DNA of 64,000 bases from an uncultured Pseudomonadota bacterium (GTDB taxonomy: Bacteria; Pseudomonadota; Gammaproteobacteria; Steroidobacterales; Steroidobacteraceae). The translations under genes were made by a program, and so were the position numbers. The stretch's first letter is position 1; each line of letters begins with the position of its first letter. The notes under the pieces were generated by a model. The model did no database searches and was not told where the DNA came from. It saw nothing but the letters and a program-made list of their open reading frames with translations. Shown piece by piece: positions 45,381-54,315 of the stretch. Where the stretch lies: positions 1 through 64,000 of the forward strand of contig CAIVRI010000005.1 in assembly GCA_903908265.1 (NCBI GenBank), written 5' to 3'.

Positions 45381-47338
45381 TGATGCAGAACTTCTATCTC
45401 GCTATCCCGCTGGCGCCGCTTTTTGCGGCCATCTTGGCGGGTTTGTTTGGCCGTCTGATCGGGCGCGTCGGTGCACATACGGTCACCATTCTGGGCGTGG
45501 GCGTTTCGTTCGTGCTCTCGCTGTTGGTCTTGAAAGCGCAAGCCCTTGATGGGGCCGCGACCTATAACGCGCCGGTGTACACGTGGCTCGTCTCGGACGG
45601 ATTGTCCATGCAGATCGGTTTTCTAATCGATCATTTGACCGCTTTGATGATGGTCGTCGTCACCTTCGTCTCCTTGATGGTGCACATCTATACGATCGGG
45701 TACATGCATGAGGATCCCGGCTACCAGCGGTTCTTCTCCTACATTTCGCTGTTTACCTTTGCGATGTTGATGTTGGTGATGAGCAACAACTTCTTGCAAC
45801 TCTTTTTCGGGTGGGAAGCGGTCGGACTGGTGTCGTACCTCTTGATTGGCTTCTGGTTCACAAAGCCGAGTGCGATTTTTGCCAATATGAAGGCGTTCCT
45901 GGTGAACCGGGTCGGTGACTTCGGTTTTCTGCTGGGTATCGCGGGGGTGGTCTACTACACCGGTTCGTTGGATTACTTGGCGGCCTTTAAGGCCGCGCCC
46001 GTGATTGCGCAGCACAGCATGACGATTCTGGATGGCAATGCCTGGAATGCCATGACGGTCATTTGCATCTGCCTGTTTATCGGCGCGATGGGAAAATCTG
46101 CCCAGGTGCCCTTGCACGTATGGCTACCCGATTCGATGGAAGGCCCCACGCCTATTTCTGCCTTGATTCACGCGGCTACCATGGTGACGGCCGGCATCTT
46201 CATGGTGGCGCGTATGTCGCCACTGTTCGAGTTGTCGGATGCGGCGCTGGGTTTTGTGATGGTGATCGGTGCGACCACGGCACTGTTTATGGGCTTCTTG
46301 GGCATTGTGAACAACGACATCAAGCGGGTCGTTGCTTACTCGACGCTCTCGCAACTGGGCTATATGACTGTGGCCTTGGGCGCCTCGGCTTATGGGGCCA
46401 GTATTTTCCATCTCATGACCCACGCGTTCTTCAAGGCCTTACTGTTCTTGGGCGCGGGCTCCGTGATTATAGCGATGCATCATGAGCAAGACATGCGGCG
46501 CATGGGTGGGCTGCGCAAGTACTTGCCAATTACCTATGCCACCTCGTTAATTGGTGCGCTGGCCTTGATCGGATTCCCCGGATTCTCTGGGTTCTTTTCG
46601 AAAGATGCGCTGATTGATGCGGTCGGTCTGTCGCACGCCCCAGGCGCGGCCTATGCCCAGTTCTGCGTCACGGCCGGTGTCTTCATTACCGCCTTTTATA
46701 CCTTCCGTATGATTTTCATGACCTTCCATGGTCAGGAGCGGATGGATCATCACACCCGCGAACACTTGCACGAGAGTCCGTGGGTCGTGACCTTGCCGCT
46801 AGTGCTGTTGGCCATTCCGTCGGTCTTGATTGGGTGGTTCACGGTCGGGCCCGTGCTGTTCGGTCACTACTTTGATGGTGTGATCGTGGTGGCAGAGCGC
46901 CATGACGTCCTGCGCGAGCTGGGTCACGAGTACACCACGCCGCTGGCGTTTGTCCTTGAGGCCTTTAAGGCGCCTGCTTTGTACTTGGCGGCAGCAGGGG
47001 TGGCCTCGGCATGGTTTTTGGTGCTCAAGCGGCCCGATCTGGCGACCGCGATCAGTGCGCGCCTTGCGCCGCTCGCCCGGGTGCTGGACAACAAATACGG
47101 CTTTGACTGGTTCAATGAGAATGTGCTGGCGCGAGGCACCCAGGCGCTGGGCAAACTGTTCTGGAAAGTCGGCGACGAGATGGTTGTCGATGGGGTGCTA
47201 GTCAATGGCACAGCACGGTCCGTGGGTTGGTTAGCGGCGGTTGTTCGCCACCTCCAGTCCGGATATCTCTATCACTACGCCTTCGCGATGATCATCGGCC
47301 TTGCGGCGATGCTCGCCTGGCTACTTGCGCGGGCGTGA
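45377..47338 (+). CDS. nuoL: NADH-quinone oxidoreductase subunit L
   Basis: [39 protein letters not shown]. Confidence 0.98.
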   Translation: MMMQNFYLAIPLAPLFAAILAGLFGRLIGRVGAHTVTILGVGVSFVLSLLVLKAQALDGAATYNAPVYTWLVSDGLSMQIGFLIDHLTALMMVVVTFVSLMVHIYTIGYMHEDPGYQRFFSYISLFTFAMLMLVMSNNFLQLFFGWEAVGLVSYLLIGFWFTKPSAIFANMKAFLVNRVGDFGFLLGIAGVVYYTGSLDYLAAFKAAPVIAQHSMTILDGNAWNAMTVICICLFIGAMGKSAQVPLHVWLPDSMEGPTPISALIHAATMVTAGIFMVARMSPLFELSDAALGFVMVIGATTALFMGFLGIVNNDIKRVVAYSTLSQLGYMTVALGASAYGASIFHLMTHAFFKALLFLGAGSVIIAMHHEQDMRRMGGLRKYLPITYATSLIGALALIGFPGFSGFFSKDALIDAVGLSHAPGAAYAQFCVTAGVFITAFYTFRMIFMTFHGQERMDHHTREHLHESPWVVTLPLVLLAIPSVLIGWFTVGPVLFGHYFDGVIVVAERHDVLRELGHEYTTPLAFVLEAFKAPALYLAAAGVASAWFLVLKRPDLATAISARLAPLARVLDNKYGFDWFNENVLARGTQALGKLFWKVGDEMVVDGVLVNGTARSVGWLAAVVRHLQSGYLYHYAFAMIIGLAAMLAWLLARA

Positions 47339-47353
47339 GCTCGGCTTAACGGA

Positions 47354-48871
47354 ATGCACCCGATGAACCTTCCTCTGCTCAGTATTTTGACTTGGTTACC
47401 GGTGATCGGTGGCATTGTCGTCATGTTGATCGGCGACCGCCCGGTCGTGCTGGCGCGTTGGGTCGCGCTCGCAGTCTCGTTGGCGGCGCTCGGATTTAGC
47501 GTGCCGCTTTGGTCCCATTTCGATGCCGCGTCTGCGGCGTTGCAGTTCGTCGAACGCACCGCGTGGGTGCCTACGCTGCACAGCGATTACCACCTCGGGA
47601 TTGACGGGATTTCCTTGCCGTTGATTGTGCTGACCACCTTTTCCACGGTGCTCGTGATCATCGCGAGTTGGTCGGTGATTGAGAAGCGTCCGAGTCAGTA
47701 CTACGCGGCCTTCCTGATTATGGAAGGATTGATGGTGGGCGTTTTCTCAGCGGCCGATGCGCTGTTGTTCTATGTGTTCTGGGAAGCGATGTTGATTCCG
47801 ATGTTCTTGATCATCGGTATCTGGGGTGGGGCGCGGCGGATCTACGCGACCATCAAGTTCTTTCTCTATACCTTCCTCGGCTCCGTATTGATGCTGGTCG
47901 CCCTGATTTACCTGTATCTCAAAGCCGGTTCCTATGACCTCGCGGCGCTGTATGAGTTGCCTCTGTCGCGGCCGGAACAGACCCTGATTTTCCTCGCGTT
48001 TTTCGCCGCCTTCGCCGTCAAGGTGCCGATGGTGCCGGTGCACACCTGGTTGCCGGATGCGCACGTCGAGGCGCCGACGGGTGGCTCGGTGATTCTGGCG
48101 GCCATCATGCTAAAGATGGGTGGCTACGGCTTCCTGCGCTTTAGCTTGCCCATTACGCCCGATGCGGCGCACCAACTGGATTGGCTGGTGATTGCGTTGT
48201 CGCTGATTGCGGTCGTCTACATCGGCTTGATCGCGCTGGTACAGACGGACATGAAGAAGCTGATCGCCTATTCGTCTATCGCGCATATGGCCTTCGTGAC
48301 GCTGGGCTGTTTTGTGGGCTATGAGATTGTGGCCGTTACGGGTAGCGCGGCCGGTGAGACCTTGGCGTTGTCGGGCGCCATGGTGCAGATGATCTCCCAT
48401 GGCTTGGTGTCGGGTGCGCTGTTCTTGTGCGTCGGGGTCTTGTACGACCGACTGCATACCCGAGACATTGGCGCTTATGGTGGCGTGATCAATACGATGC
48501 CTTATTTTGGTGCGTTCATGGTGCTGTTCGGGATGGCGAATGCGGGCTTGCCCGGCACGTCGGGATTCGTCGGCGAGTTCATGATTGTGTTGGCGAGTTT
48601 CCGGGCCAATTTCTGGTTTGCCGCCGTCGCTGCGCTCACCTTGATTACGGGCGCGGCCTACACGCTGTGGTTGATCAAACGGGTCGTGCTGGGTCCTGTG
48701 GCGAACGAGGGCGTCGCCTCGCTCAAAGACTTGAATGGTCGCGAATTCTTGGTGCTCGGTGTGCTGGCTATCGCGGTGATCGCGATGGGCGTATATCCGA
48801 AGCCGCTCACGGATGTGATGGAGCCCACGCTGCGCCATCTCGTCCAGCTCATGTCCGTCAGCAAGCTCTGA
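47354..48871 (+). CDS. nuoM: NADH-quinone oxidoreductase subunit M
   Basis: FWEAMLIPMFLIIGIWGG; HTWLPDAHVEAPTGGSVILAAIMLKMGGYG. Confidence 0.98.
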   Translation: MHPMNLPLLSILTWLPVIGGIVVMLIGDRPVVLARWVALAVSLAALGFSVPLWSHFDAASAALQFVERTAWVPTLHSDYHLGIDGISLPLIVLTTFSTVLVIIASWSVIEKRPSQYYAAFLIMEGLMVGVFSAADALLFYVFWEAMLIPMFLIIGIWGGARRIYATIKFFLYTFLGSVLMLVALIYLYLKAGSYDLAALYELPLSRPEQTLIFLAFFAAFAVKVPMVPVHTWLPDAHVEAPTGGSVILAAIMLKMGGYGFLRFSLPITPDAAHQLDWLVIALSLIAVVYIGLIALVQTDMKKLIAYSSIAHMAFVTLGCFVGYEIVAVTGSAAGETLALSGAMVQMISHGLVSGALFLCVGVLYDRLHTRDIGAYGGVINTMPYFGAFMVLFGMANAGLPGTSGFVGEFMIVLASFRANFWFAAVAALTLITGAAYTLWLIKRVVLGPVANEGVASLKDLNGREFLVLGVLAIAVIAMGVYPKPLTDVMEPTLRHLVQLMSVSKL

Positions 48872-48890
48872 CTCGGGAAGGCCAGACTCC

Positions 48891-50327
48891 ATGAACCAGA
48901 TCCTTGCCAACTCGCTGACGCTCGCATCGCCGGAGATTGTCTTGGCCTGCGGTGCCTCCTTGGTGCTGCTGGTCGATGCGTTCTTGACAGATCGCCAACG
49001 CGGTATCAGTTATCTATTGTCGATGGTTACTTTGGCGCTCACGGCAGTTGTCGTGGCCAGCCTGCCGGAGGGTCGGAATGTTGGCTTCTCGGGCATGTTC
49101 GTCGTCGATGGCGTTGCGCGTTTTCTGAAACTCGCGGCCTGCGGCACGGTCGCTGCCGTACTGCTCTATTCACGTGACTATTTGCGGATCAGGGGCCTGT
49201 TTCGGGGCGAGTACTTCGTTCTCGCGCTGTTTGCGACTTTGGGCATCTTTGTCATCGTCTCCGCTGGGAGCCTGTTGTCGCTGTATATGGGTATCGAAGT
49301 GCTGGCGCTATCGCAGTACGCGCTGGTGGCGTTTGATCGCGACTCTTCGATTGCGGCAGAGTCGGCAATGAAGTATTTCGTACTCGGTGCCATTGCCTCG
49401 GGCGCCTTGCTGTATGGCATTTCGCTTGTTTATGGCGTGTCGAGGACCTTTGACCTCGCCCAATTGGCCGTTTTCGTGCAGTTGGGTGGGGCTAGCAACA
49501 TTGGTCTGCTGTTTGGCATGGCATTTATGGTGGCCGGAATCGCCTTCAAATTTGGTGCGGTTCCGTTCCATATGTGGGTGCCGGACGTGTATCACGGCGC
49601 ACCGACATCAGTCACCATGTTGGTTGGTTCGGCACCTAAATTCGCCTACTTTGGTCTGATTCTGCGGGTGCTGGGTGAGGGGCTAGGGGGGGCTGTGGCC
49701 GAGTGGCAGGGCATGCTGATTGTGCTTGCTGTCCTGTCGATTGCGATAGGTAATGTGGTGGCCGTTGCCCAAACCAATTTGAAGCGGATGCTTGCTTACT
49801 CCACGATCTCGAATGTTGGCTTCATCCTGCTGGGTATCCTTGCCGGTACGTCGGCCGGCTACCGCGGTGCACTGTTCTATACCGTGGCGTACGTGCTGAT
49901 GGCATTGGGCAGTTTTGCGATGATTCTGCTGTTGTCCCGCAAGGGCTTTGAGGCGGACCGCATTGAGGACTTTCGTGGTCTTGCCCAGCACCGGCCGTGG
50001 TTCGCTTGGATGATGCTATTCCTGATGGCTAGCACCGCGGGTTTGCCGCCGTTTGTCGGCTTTTTCTCGAAGCTTTATGTCATCCAGGCGGTCCTGGATG
50101 TGGGCCTGACCTGGCTTGCCGTGGTGGCCGTCCTGTTCTCGGTCGTGGGTGCCTTTTACTACCTGCGGGTCATCAAGGCGATGTTCTTCGAAACTGCCGC
50201 GGGTGAGGTGGTCGTCGAGGCGAGTCCTTCGTTCAAGTTCCTTTTGAGCCTCAATGCCCTATCGGTGCTCGCACTCGGGCTGTGGAGCGGACCGTTGAGC
50301 GATGCGATTGCCAAGGCGTTCCACTGA
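48891..50327 (+). CDS. nuoN: NADH-quinone oxidoreductase subunit N
   Basis: PFHMWVPDVYHGAPTSVTMLVGSAPKFA; AYSTISNVGFILLG. Confidence 0.97.
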   Translation: MNQILANSLTLASPEIVLACGASLVLLVDAFLTDRQRGISYLLSMVTLALTAVVVASLPEGRNVGFSGMFVVDGVARFLKLAACGTVAAVLLYSRDYLRIRGLFRGEYFVLALFATLGIFVIVSAGSLLSLYMGIEVLALSQYALVAFDRDSSIAAESAMKYFVLGAIASGALLYGISLVYGVSRTFDLAQLAVFVQLGGASNIGLLFGMAFMVAGIAFKFGAVPFHMWVPDVYHGAPTSVTMLVGSAPKFAYFGLILRVLGEGLGGAVAEWQGMLIVLAVLSIAIGNVVAVAQTNLKRMLAYSTISNVGFILLGILAGTSAGYRGALFYTVAYVLMALGSFAMILLLSRKGFEADRIEDFRGLAQHRPWFAWMMLFLMASTAGLPPFVGFFSKLYVIQAVLDVGLTWLAVVAVLFSVVGAFYYLRVIKAMFFETAAGEVVVEASPSFKFLLSLNALSVLALGLWSGPLSDAIAKAFH

Positions 50328-50379
50328 AATTAGGTTGCAAAAAAGCCTGAAACTGAGTATATTTTCGGGCTCGATCTGG

Positions 50380-50444
<65 letters not shown>

Positions 50445-50456
<12 letters not shown>

Positions 50457-50502
50457 ACTCACTCGGTGAGACTGAATGGCCCGTGAAAGCGGGCTTTTTT
50501 TT
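50445..50502 (+). repeat. R0: tRNA-fMet 3' end plus rho-independent terminator (reference copy of array repeat)
   Basis: CCCCCGCTACCAACTCACTCGGTGAGACTGAATGGCCCGTGAAAGCGGGCTTTTTTTT. Confidence 0.9.
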
Positions 50503-50526
50503 CTACCTCTAAACGGTCTCTGCCGA

Positions 50527-50832
50527 CTATCCGAGCGCCTTGCCACTGTAGGGCAATATGGAAGCTAGCATCTCGGCGGTACCGTCTTCGGCGCATTGCA
50601 GATCGTAGTTGGACTGCAAGTTGATCCAGCTGTGAACGTCCGTCTTGAAGAAGCGGGCGAGGCGTAAGGCGGTATCCGCCGTAATTCCCCTTCTTTCCCG
50701 GACAATCTCATTGATTCGGGCAGGCGTGACCTTCAACGCGCGCGCAAGCGCGGTGCTTGAGAGTCCCAGTGGCACCATGAATTCTTCGCGGAGGATCTCT
50801 CCGGGATGAATGGGTTTTAGCTTGGTCGTCAT
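50527..50832 (-). CDS. higA: HigA family addiction module antitoxin
   Basis: IHPGEILREEFMVPLGLSSTALARALKVTPARINEIVRERRGITADTALRLARFF. Confidence 0.93.
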   Translation of the reverse strand: MTTKLKPIHPGEILREEFMVPLGLSSTALARALKVTPARINEIVRERRGITADTALRLARFFKTDVHSWINLQSNYDLQCAEDGTAEMLASILPYSGKALG

Positions 50833-50842
50833 GATGTTTCTC

Positions 50843-51124
50843 TCAGTGATAGTCCACGATCTCTACGTCGCTTGGGCCATGGATCGTCCAGATGAAGCAA
50901 AGCCGCCACTGTTGATTGATACGAATGCTGTGTTGGCCCTTTCGATCACCCCGCAACGCCTCGAGACGATTGCCGGGTGGGATACGCATGAATTCCAGAT
51001 CAGCGGCAGCGTCAAGTTGAGCAAGCTTGCGGCGAGCGATTGGTTCAATGTGGACAAACCGTTTGACGCGAAAGCGGGCGTGTAGCGCGGCGGTGTCTTT
51101 ACACTTGAACGACACAATACCCAT
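50843..51124 (-). CDS. higB: HigB/RelE-type toxin
   Basis: RIPPGNRLEALRGDRKGQHSIRINQQWRLCFIW...DVEIVDYH; start at MGIVSF inside a longer ORF; directly upstream of higA. Confidence 0.92.
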   Translation of the reverse strand: MGIVSFKCKDTAALHARFRVKRFVHIEPIARRKLAQLDAAADLEFMRIPPGNRLEALRGDRKGQHSIRINQQWRLCFIWTIHGPSDVEIVDYH

Positions 51125-51132
51125 CTCCGTAT

Positions 51133-51155
51133 CGTATATCGATAATCGATATACG
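51133..51155. promoter_or_regulatory. Palindromic operator upstream of higBA
   Basis: CGTATATCGAT-A-ATCGATATACG, perfect 11-bp arms, 8 bp upstream of higB start. Confidence 0.65.
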
Positions 51156-51244
51156 GCAATAGGGTATGTGTGGCTGTGTTGTCGGCTCGCTGGAATTGGG
51201 TCCCTGTTGGCCCGTTTACTGCAATTTACCGAAACGTCGTCTCG

Positions 51245-51325
51245 TAGGGACATGACAAAGCCAGCCCCCGCTACCAACTCACGAAGTGAGACCAAATGGC
51301 CCGCGAAAGCGGGTTTTTTTGTATC
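51245..51325 (+). repeat. R1: array repeat (tRNA-fMet 3' end/terminator copy)
   Basis: tagggacatgacaaagccagCCCCCGCTACCAACTCACGAAGTGAGACCAAATGGCCCGCGAAAGCGGGTTTTTTTgtatc. Confidence 0.9.
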
Positions 51326-51519
51326 TGTGGCGCTGATTCGCGCCGATTTGCGCCGATTTGCACCAGGTTGTCCGCTTCCGCACCAGAGTCCCGCAGGCGG
51401 ATTGCCTCTGACCGCGAGAATGGCGGTGCCATCCCGGCGGTCAGGCACGCGTTTAGATTCCCCGCCGAATTGTGGGCCTTCGCTCTCTGGGCGAGTTCCC
51501 GACGCGCCTCGCACCGGAA

Positions 51520-51813
51520 TTACGGGACGAAGCCGATCTCACGTTGATGGCGCAAGGCCAGGATTCGGACCTCATCGCGTGCCAATATGAAGCGGTACAG
51601 GGCGATATAGCCTGTCTTCCCGTACGAGATCACGAGTTCGCGAATGTCGCCCTCAATCCGGCGACCGAGGAGCGGGTGAGAACTCAAATGATCTACGGCT
51701 GATCGAATCGCCGCGACGGCATCAGCAGCCACCGAGGGATTCTCATCCCGCAGGAACTCGAAGGCTCTCTCCAAATGCGCAAGGGAGCGCGCCGAATAGA
51801 CTACCGTTGCCAC
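51520..51813 (-). CDS. ParE/RelE family toxin
   Basis: VVYSARSLAHLERAFEFLRDENPSVAADAVAAIRSAVDHLSSHPLLGRRIEGDIRELVISYGKTGYIALYRF; GTG start proposed. Confidence 0.88.
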   Translation of the reverse strand: MATVVYSARSLAHLERAFEFLRDENPSVAADAVAAIRSAVDHLSSHPLLGRRIEGDIRELVISYGKTGYIALYRFILARDEVRILALRHQREIGFVP

Positions 51814-52082
51814 GGCTTCGGGCGCGGTGCGGCTTCGTCCTTCACAAGGCGCTCCAGCCACGCATGGACATCGTCGGCCCGGTACACCTCGCCCGTCTGG
51901 TCGATGTCGGCGTCTGCAGCCAAGGCTTCCGCGACCAGACTGCGCATCTCTTCTTCGTAGCCAGCGTGACGTTCTACGGCTTCCACTATGAAGCTGTGTG
52001 CCGAACGTCCTGTTTGCTTCGCGAGCGCCTGGATTCTTGCGCGAAGCTTGGGTGGCAGGCGGATCGTAGTCGTGGCGGACAT
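51801..52082 (-). CDS. CopG/RHH-type antitoxin of the ParE module
   Basis: MSATTTIRLPPKLRARIQALAKQTGRSAHSFIVEAVERHAGYEEE; overlaps toxin start. Confidence 0.88.
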   Translation of the reverse strand: MSATTTIRLPPKLRARIQALAKQTGRSAHSFIVEAVERHAGYEEEMRSLVAEALAADADIDQTGEVYRADDVHAWLERLVKDEAAPRPKPWQR

Positions 52083-52267
52083 CTCGGCTATCCTAGAAGC
52101 AGCGCGGGCGTGTAACACGTTTGTAGCACTGTCTGTGCCTGCTTGCAAGTAAGACATCGCCGGTGGTGCCTTGCGCCGTTATGGGCGTTCGCGGACTCGG
52201 CCCTCATTCAGCCTCTTCGCCGAGCGTGCTGCCTCCTGTTGACGTAGCCGGCCGGATCTTGCCCGTG

Positions 52268-52350
52268 TAGGAACATGACAAAGCCAGCCCCCGCTACCGA
52301 CGCACACGGTGAGACTGAATGGCCCGCGAGAGCGGGCTTTTTGTATTCGG
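52268..52350 (+). repeat. R2: array repeat
   Basis: taggaacatgacaaagccagCCCCCGCTACCGACGCACACGGTGAGACTGAATGGCCCGCGAGAGCGGGCTTTTTgtattcgg. Confidence 0.9.
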
Positions 52351-52381
52351 AGAAGTTAAAGCAGCTACGTCGCGTGCGGCG

Positions 52382-52810
52382 TTATTTGCGTTCGGTGATT
52401 TGCAAATTAGCCACTGACGCCACGCAAACGAGACGCATCGTTTTCGGCTTGACTGGTTCGAAAGGGCAAACCGTGAAGTCGCCAAAATACTCCGTGTCAA
52501 ACCCAGTCCGCTGCGCAATTTCCGGTGGTAGTAATTCGTATTCGTTCGGGGCGAATTGCCCTTCGCTCACTCCAAGGATGCGTTTGGTGCCCACCACCCA
52601 TATTCGATAGGTTGGAGTTCCGTTCCAAGCACTCAATCGACCGTGAACTGTAAAACACGGCGCAATAACCCGGTTGTCGGTAGCGCAACTCGGCCCTGCA
52701 ACTGCCAATCCCTGTGTCTGGCCGATGAGTATGACGAGCAACAGAGTCAGCCGGCGCCCAATTGCGATCTCCGAACTCCTCAACCAATCACGAGGCTGAC
52801 CATGCGTCAT
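52382..52810 (-). CDS. Hypothetical secreted protein, array cargo
   Basis: Hydrophobic signal region RRLTLLLVILIGQTQGLAVA then Cys-containing mature region; 3' end duplicated at 53655-53797 with frame and stop conserved. Confidence 0.65.
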   Translation of the reverse strand: MTHGQPRDWLRSSEIAIGRRLTLLLVILIGQTQGLAVAGPSCATDNRVIAPCFTVHGRLSAWNGTPTYRIWVVGTKRILGVSEGQFAPNEYELLPPEIAQRTGFDTEYFGDFTVCPFEPVKPKTMRLVCVASVANLQITERK

Positions 52811-52818
52811 TGCGTCAG

Positions 52819-53163
52819 TTAAATTCTGGCGATAAGCCGTTTGTTGATTTCATTCAGAACCTGCATCGATCGTTCTTCGCCGATGGACCCAAGGCGTTGG
52901 GCGTCTTTGGCTTCGATCGTCGCAATTTTCGTCGGCCGAATGACGGATGCGGCGGGCAACCCGGCTGAAGTGAGATCTTCGATTCTCACATCTCCAGGCC
53001 AAGATCTGTTTTCTGCGCTCGTGATCATCACTACCCATAGCAATCCGTGGTTCGCTTCCAAATCCCGGATCGAAACGACGAGGGCAGGACGGGATTGTCG
53101 GGTGGAGCGGTCCGTATAGGGAAACGGAACCTTGACGACGTCGCCTTGGTTAAAGGTTCTCAT
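52819..53163 (-). CDS. mazF: PemK/MazF-type toxin
   Basis: FNQGDVVKVPFPYTDRSTRQSRPALVVS...SVIRPTKIATIE. Confidence 0.9.
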   Translation of the reverse strand: MRTFNQGDVVKVPFPYTDRSTRQSRPALVVSIRDLEANHGLLWVVMITSAENRSWPGDVRIEDLTSAGLPAASVIRPTKIATIEAKDAQRLGSIGEERSMQVLNEINKRLIARI

Positions 53164-53368
53164 AGGCCTTCCGGTCGGCATCCGAATTCCATTCATTAAA
53201 CGTTTGGAACGGATTGTCGGGTTCGGCCACTTGCCGGGCTCGCGTCAGGACGACTTCTGCGCCCCGAATTTCGTAGGCCAATTCGTCGCCTTCCGCGATG
53301 TTGAGCGCGGCGCGGATGGGCTGCGGAATGGTGGTCTGCGCCTTGCTCGTCAGCTTGCTCGTGATCAC
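53150..53368 (-). CDS. AbrB/MazE-type antitoxin
   Basis: MITSKLTSKAQTTIPQPIRAALNIAEGDELAYEIRGAEVVL; overlaps toxin start. Confidence 0.9.
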   Translation of the reverse strand: MITSKLTSKAQTTIPQPIRAALNIAEGDELAYEIRGAEVVLTRARQVAEPDNPFQTFNEWNSDADRKAYENL

Positions 53369-53384
53369 GTTAGTGCTCTGATGT

Positions 53385-53415
53385 AAGGAAATTCCTTGCG
53401 GTAAGGATATTCCTT
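53385..53415. promoter_or_regulatory. Tandem palindromic operator upstream of the AbrB/MazF module
   Basis: AAGGAAATTCCTT (53385-53397) and AAGGATATTCCTT (53403-53415), 18-bp period. Confidence 0.65.
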
Positions 53416-53533
53416 GTTACCGTCAATGGCAACGCCCTTCGCCACGACGTGCGATCGCGTACTTCGTTTTCAACCAGCCTGTTCTTCACACATGCTGACC
53501 ATCGTTATCGCAGGCGGCCGGAGCGTGCCCATG

Positions 53534-53616
53534 TAGGAACATGACAAAGCCAGCCCCGGCTACCACCTCACGAAGTGAGACCGAATGGCCCGCGAAAGCG
53601 GGCTTTTTGTATCCGG
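53534..53616 (+). repeat. R3: array repeat
   Basis: taggaacatgacaaagccagCCCCGGCTACCACCTCACGAAGTGAGACCGAATGGCCCGCGAAAGCGGGCTTTTTgtatccgg. Confidence 0.9.
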
Positions 53617-53652
53617 TAAATGAATCTTGAGGTCAGCGGTTGCGACGCGCGC

Positions 53653-53797
53653 GACGTTATTTGCGTTCGGTTATTCGCAAATTAGCCACGGCCGACACGC
53701 AAACGCGACGCATCGTCTTCGGCTGCACTGTTTCGAAAGGGCAAACCGTGAAGTCCCCAAAATACGCCGTGTCAAAGCCAGTGGGCTGCGGAATTTC
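53653..53797 (-). pseudogene. Truncated second copy of the 3' end of the secreted cargo gene 52382-52810
   Basis: Translates to PQPTGFDTAYFGDFTVCPFETVQPKTMRRVCVSAVANLRITERK*, vs IAQRTGFDTEYFGDFTVCPFEPVKPKTMRLVCVASVANLQITERK* in the full gene. Confidence 0.85.
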
Positions 53798-54315
53798 GAT
53801 CTAAAACGACCGTATTTACCCCTAAGGGAGATCCGTGCATTCTCCTCGTCCGCGCTGTAGAACCGGCACGGAGTGCAACTGCAACGGTCGACGATATAGC
53901 CTCAGGCATTGGGTAAAGTTGTTCTGGATACGCGCACGCAGCTGCGCCAACAACCGACCAGGCTTCCGCCGTTGGCAAAGCGCCAGCGCGCACAGCACGC
54001 AGCACTTCTCGAGAGACTTCAGTAAATGGAGGAAGAAGGTTCATTTGGTGTTCCAGGCGATTGATCCAAAGCCGACTATGTGTAATCGCGACTCTTTTAG
54101 GCGGTGTTTTGGCGGCGACCTTCACCGCCGTAGCAGTCACCAAAACCATTGAAAGCGATTGGTGGTCACTACGCCGATGGCATGCGGTTCGCGTGTCGTC
54201 GCGGCGTTCGACGTATCATTTGGTTCCCTGATTTGGCTGCCAAGGTCTACGGACGGGGTGCAGATCGCATCGTTCGTTAAAGCAGGCGTCGTGTTCGATC
54301 GTTGACGGTGTATTG

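Noticed and set aside
53772-54149. 125-aa minus-strand ORF between the array and photolyase genes
   Set aside because: No domain, no clear RBS, overlaps the truncated cargo remnant; coding status unsupported.
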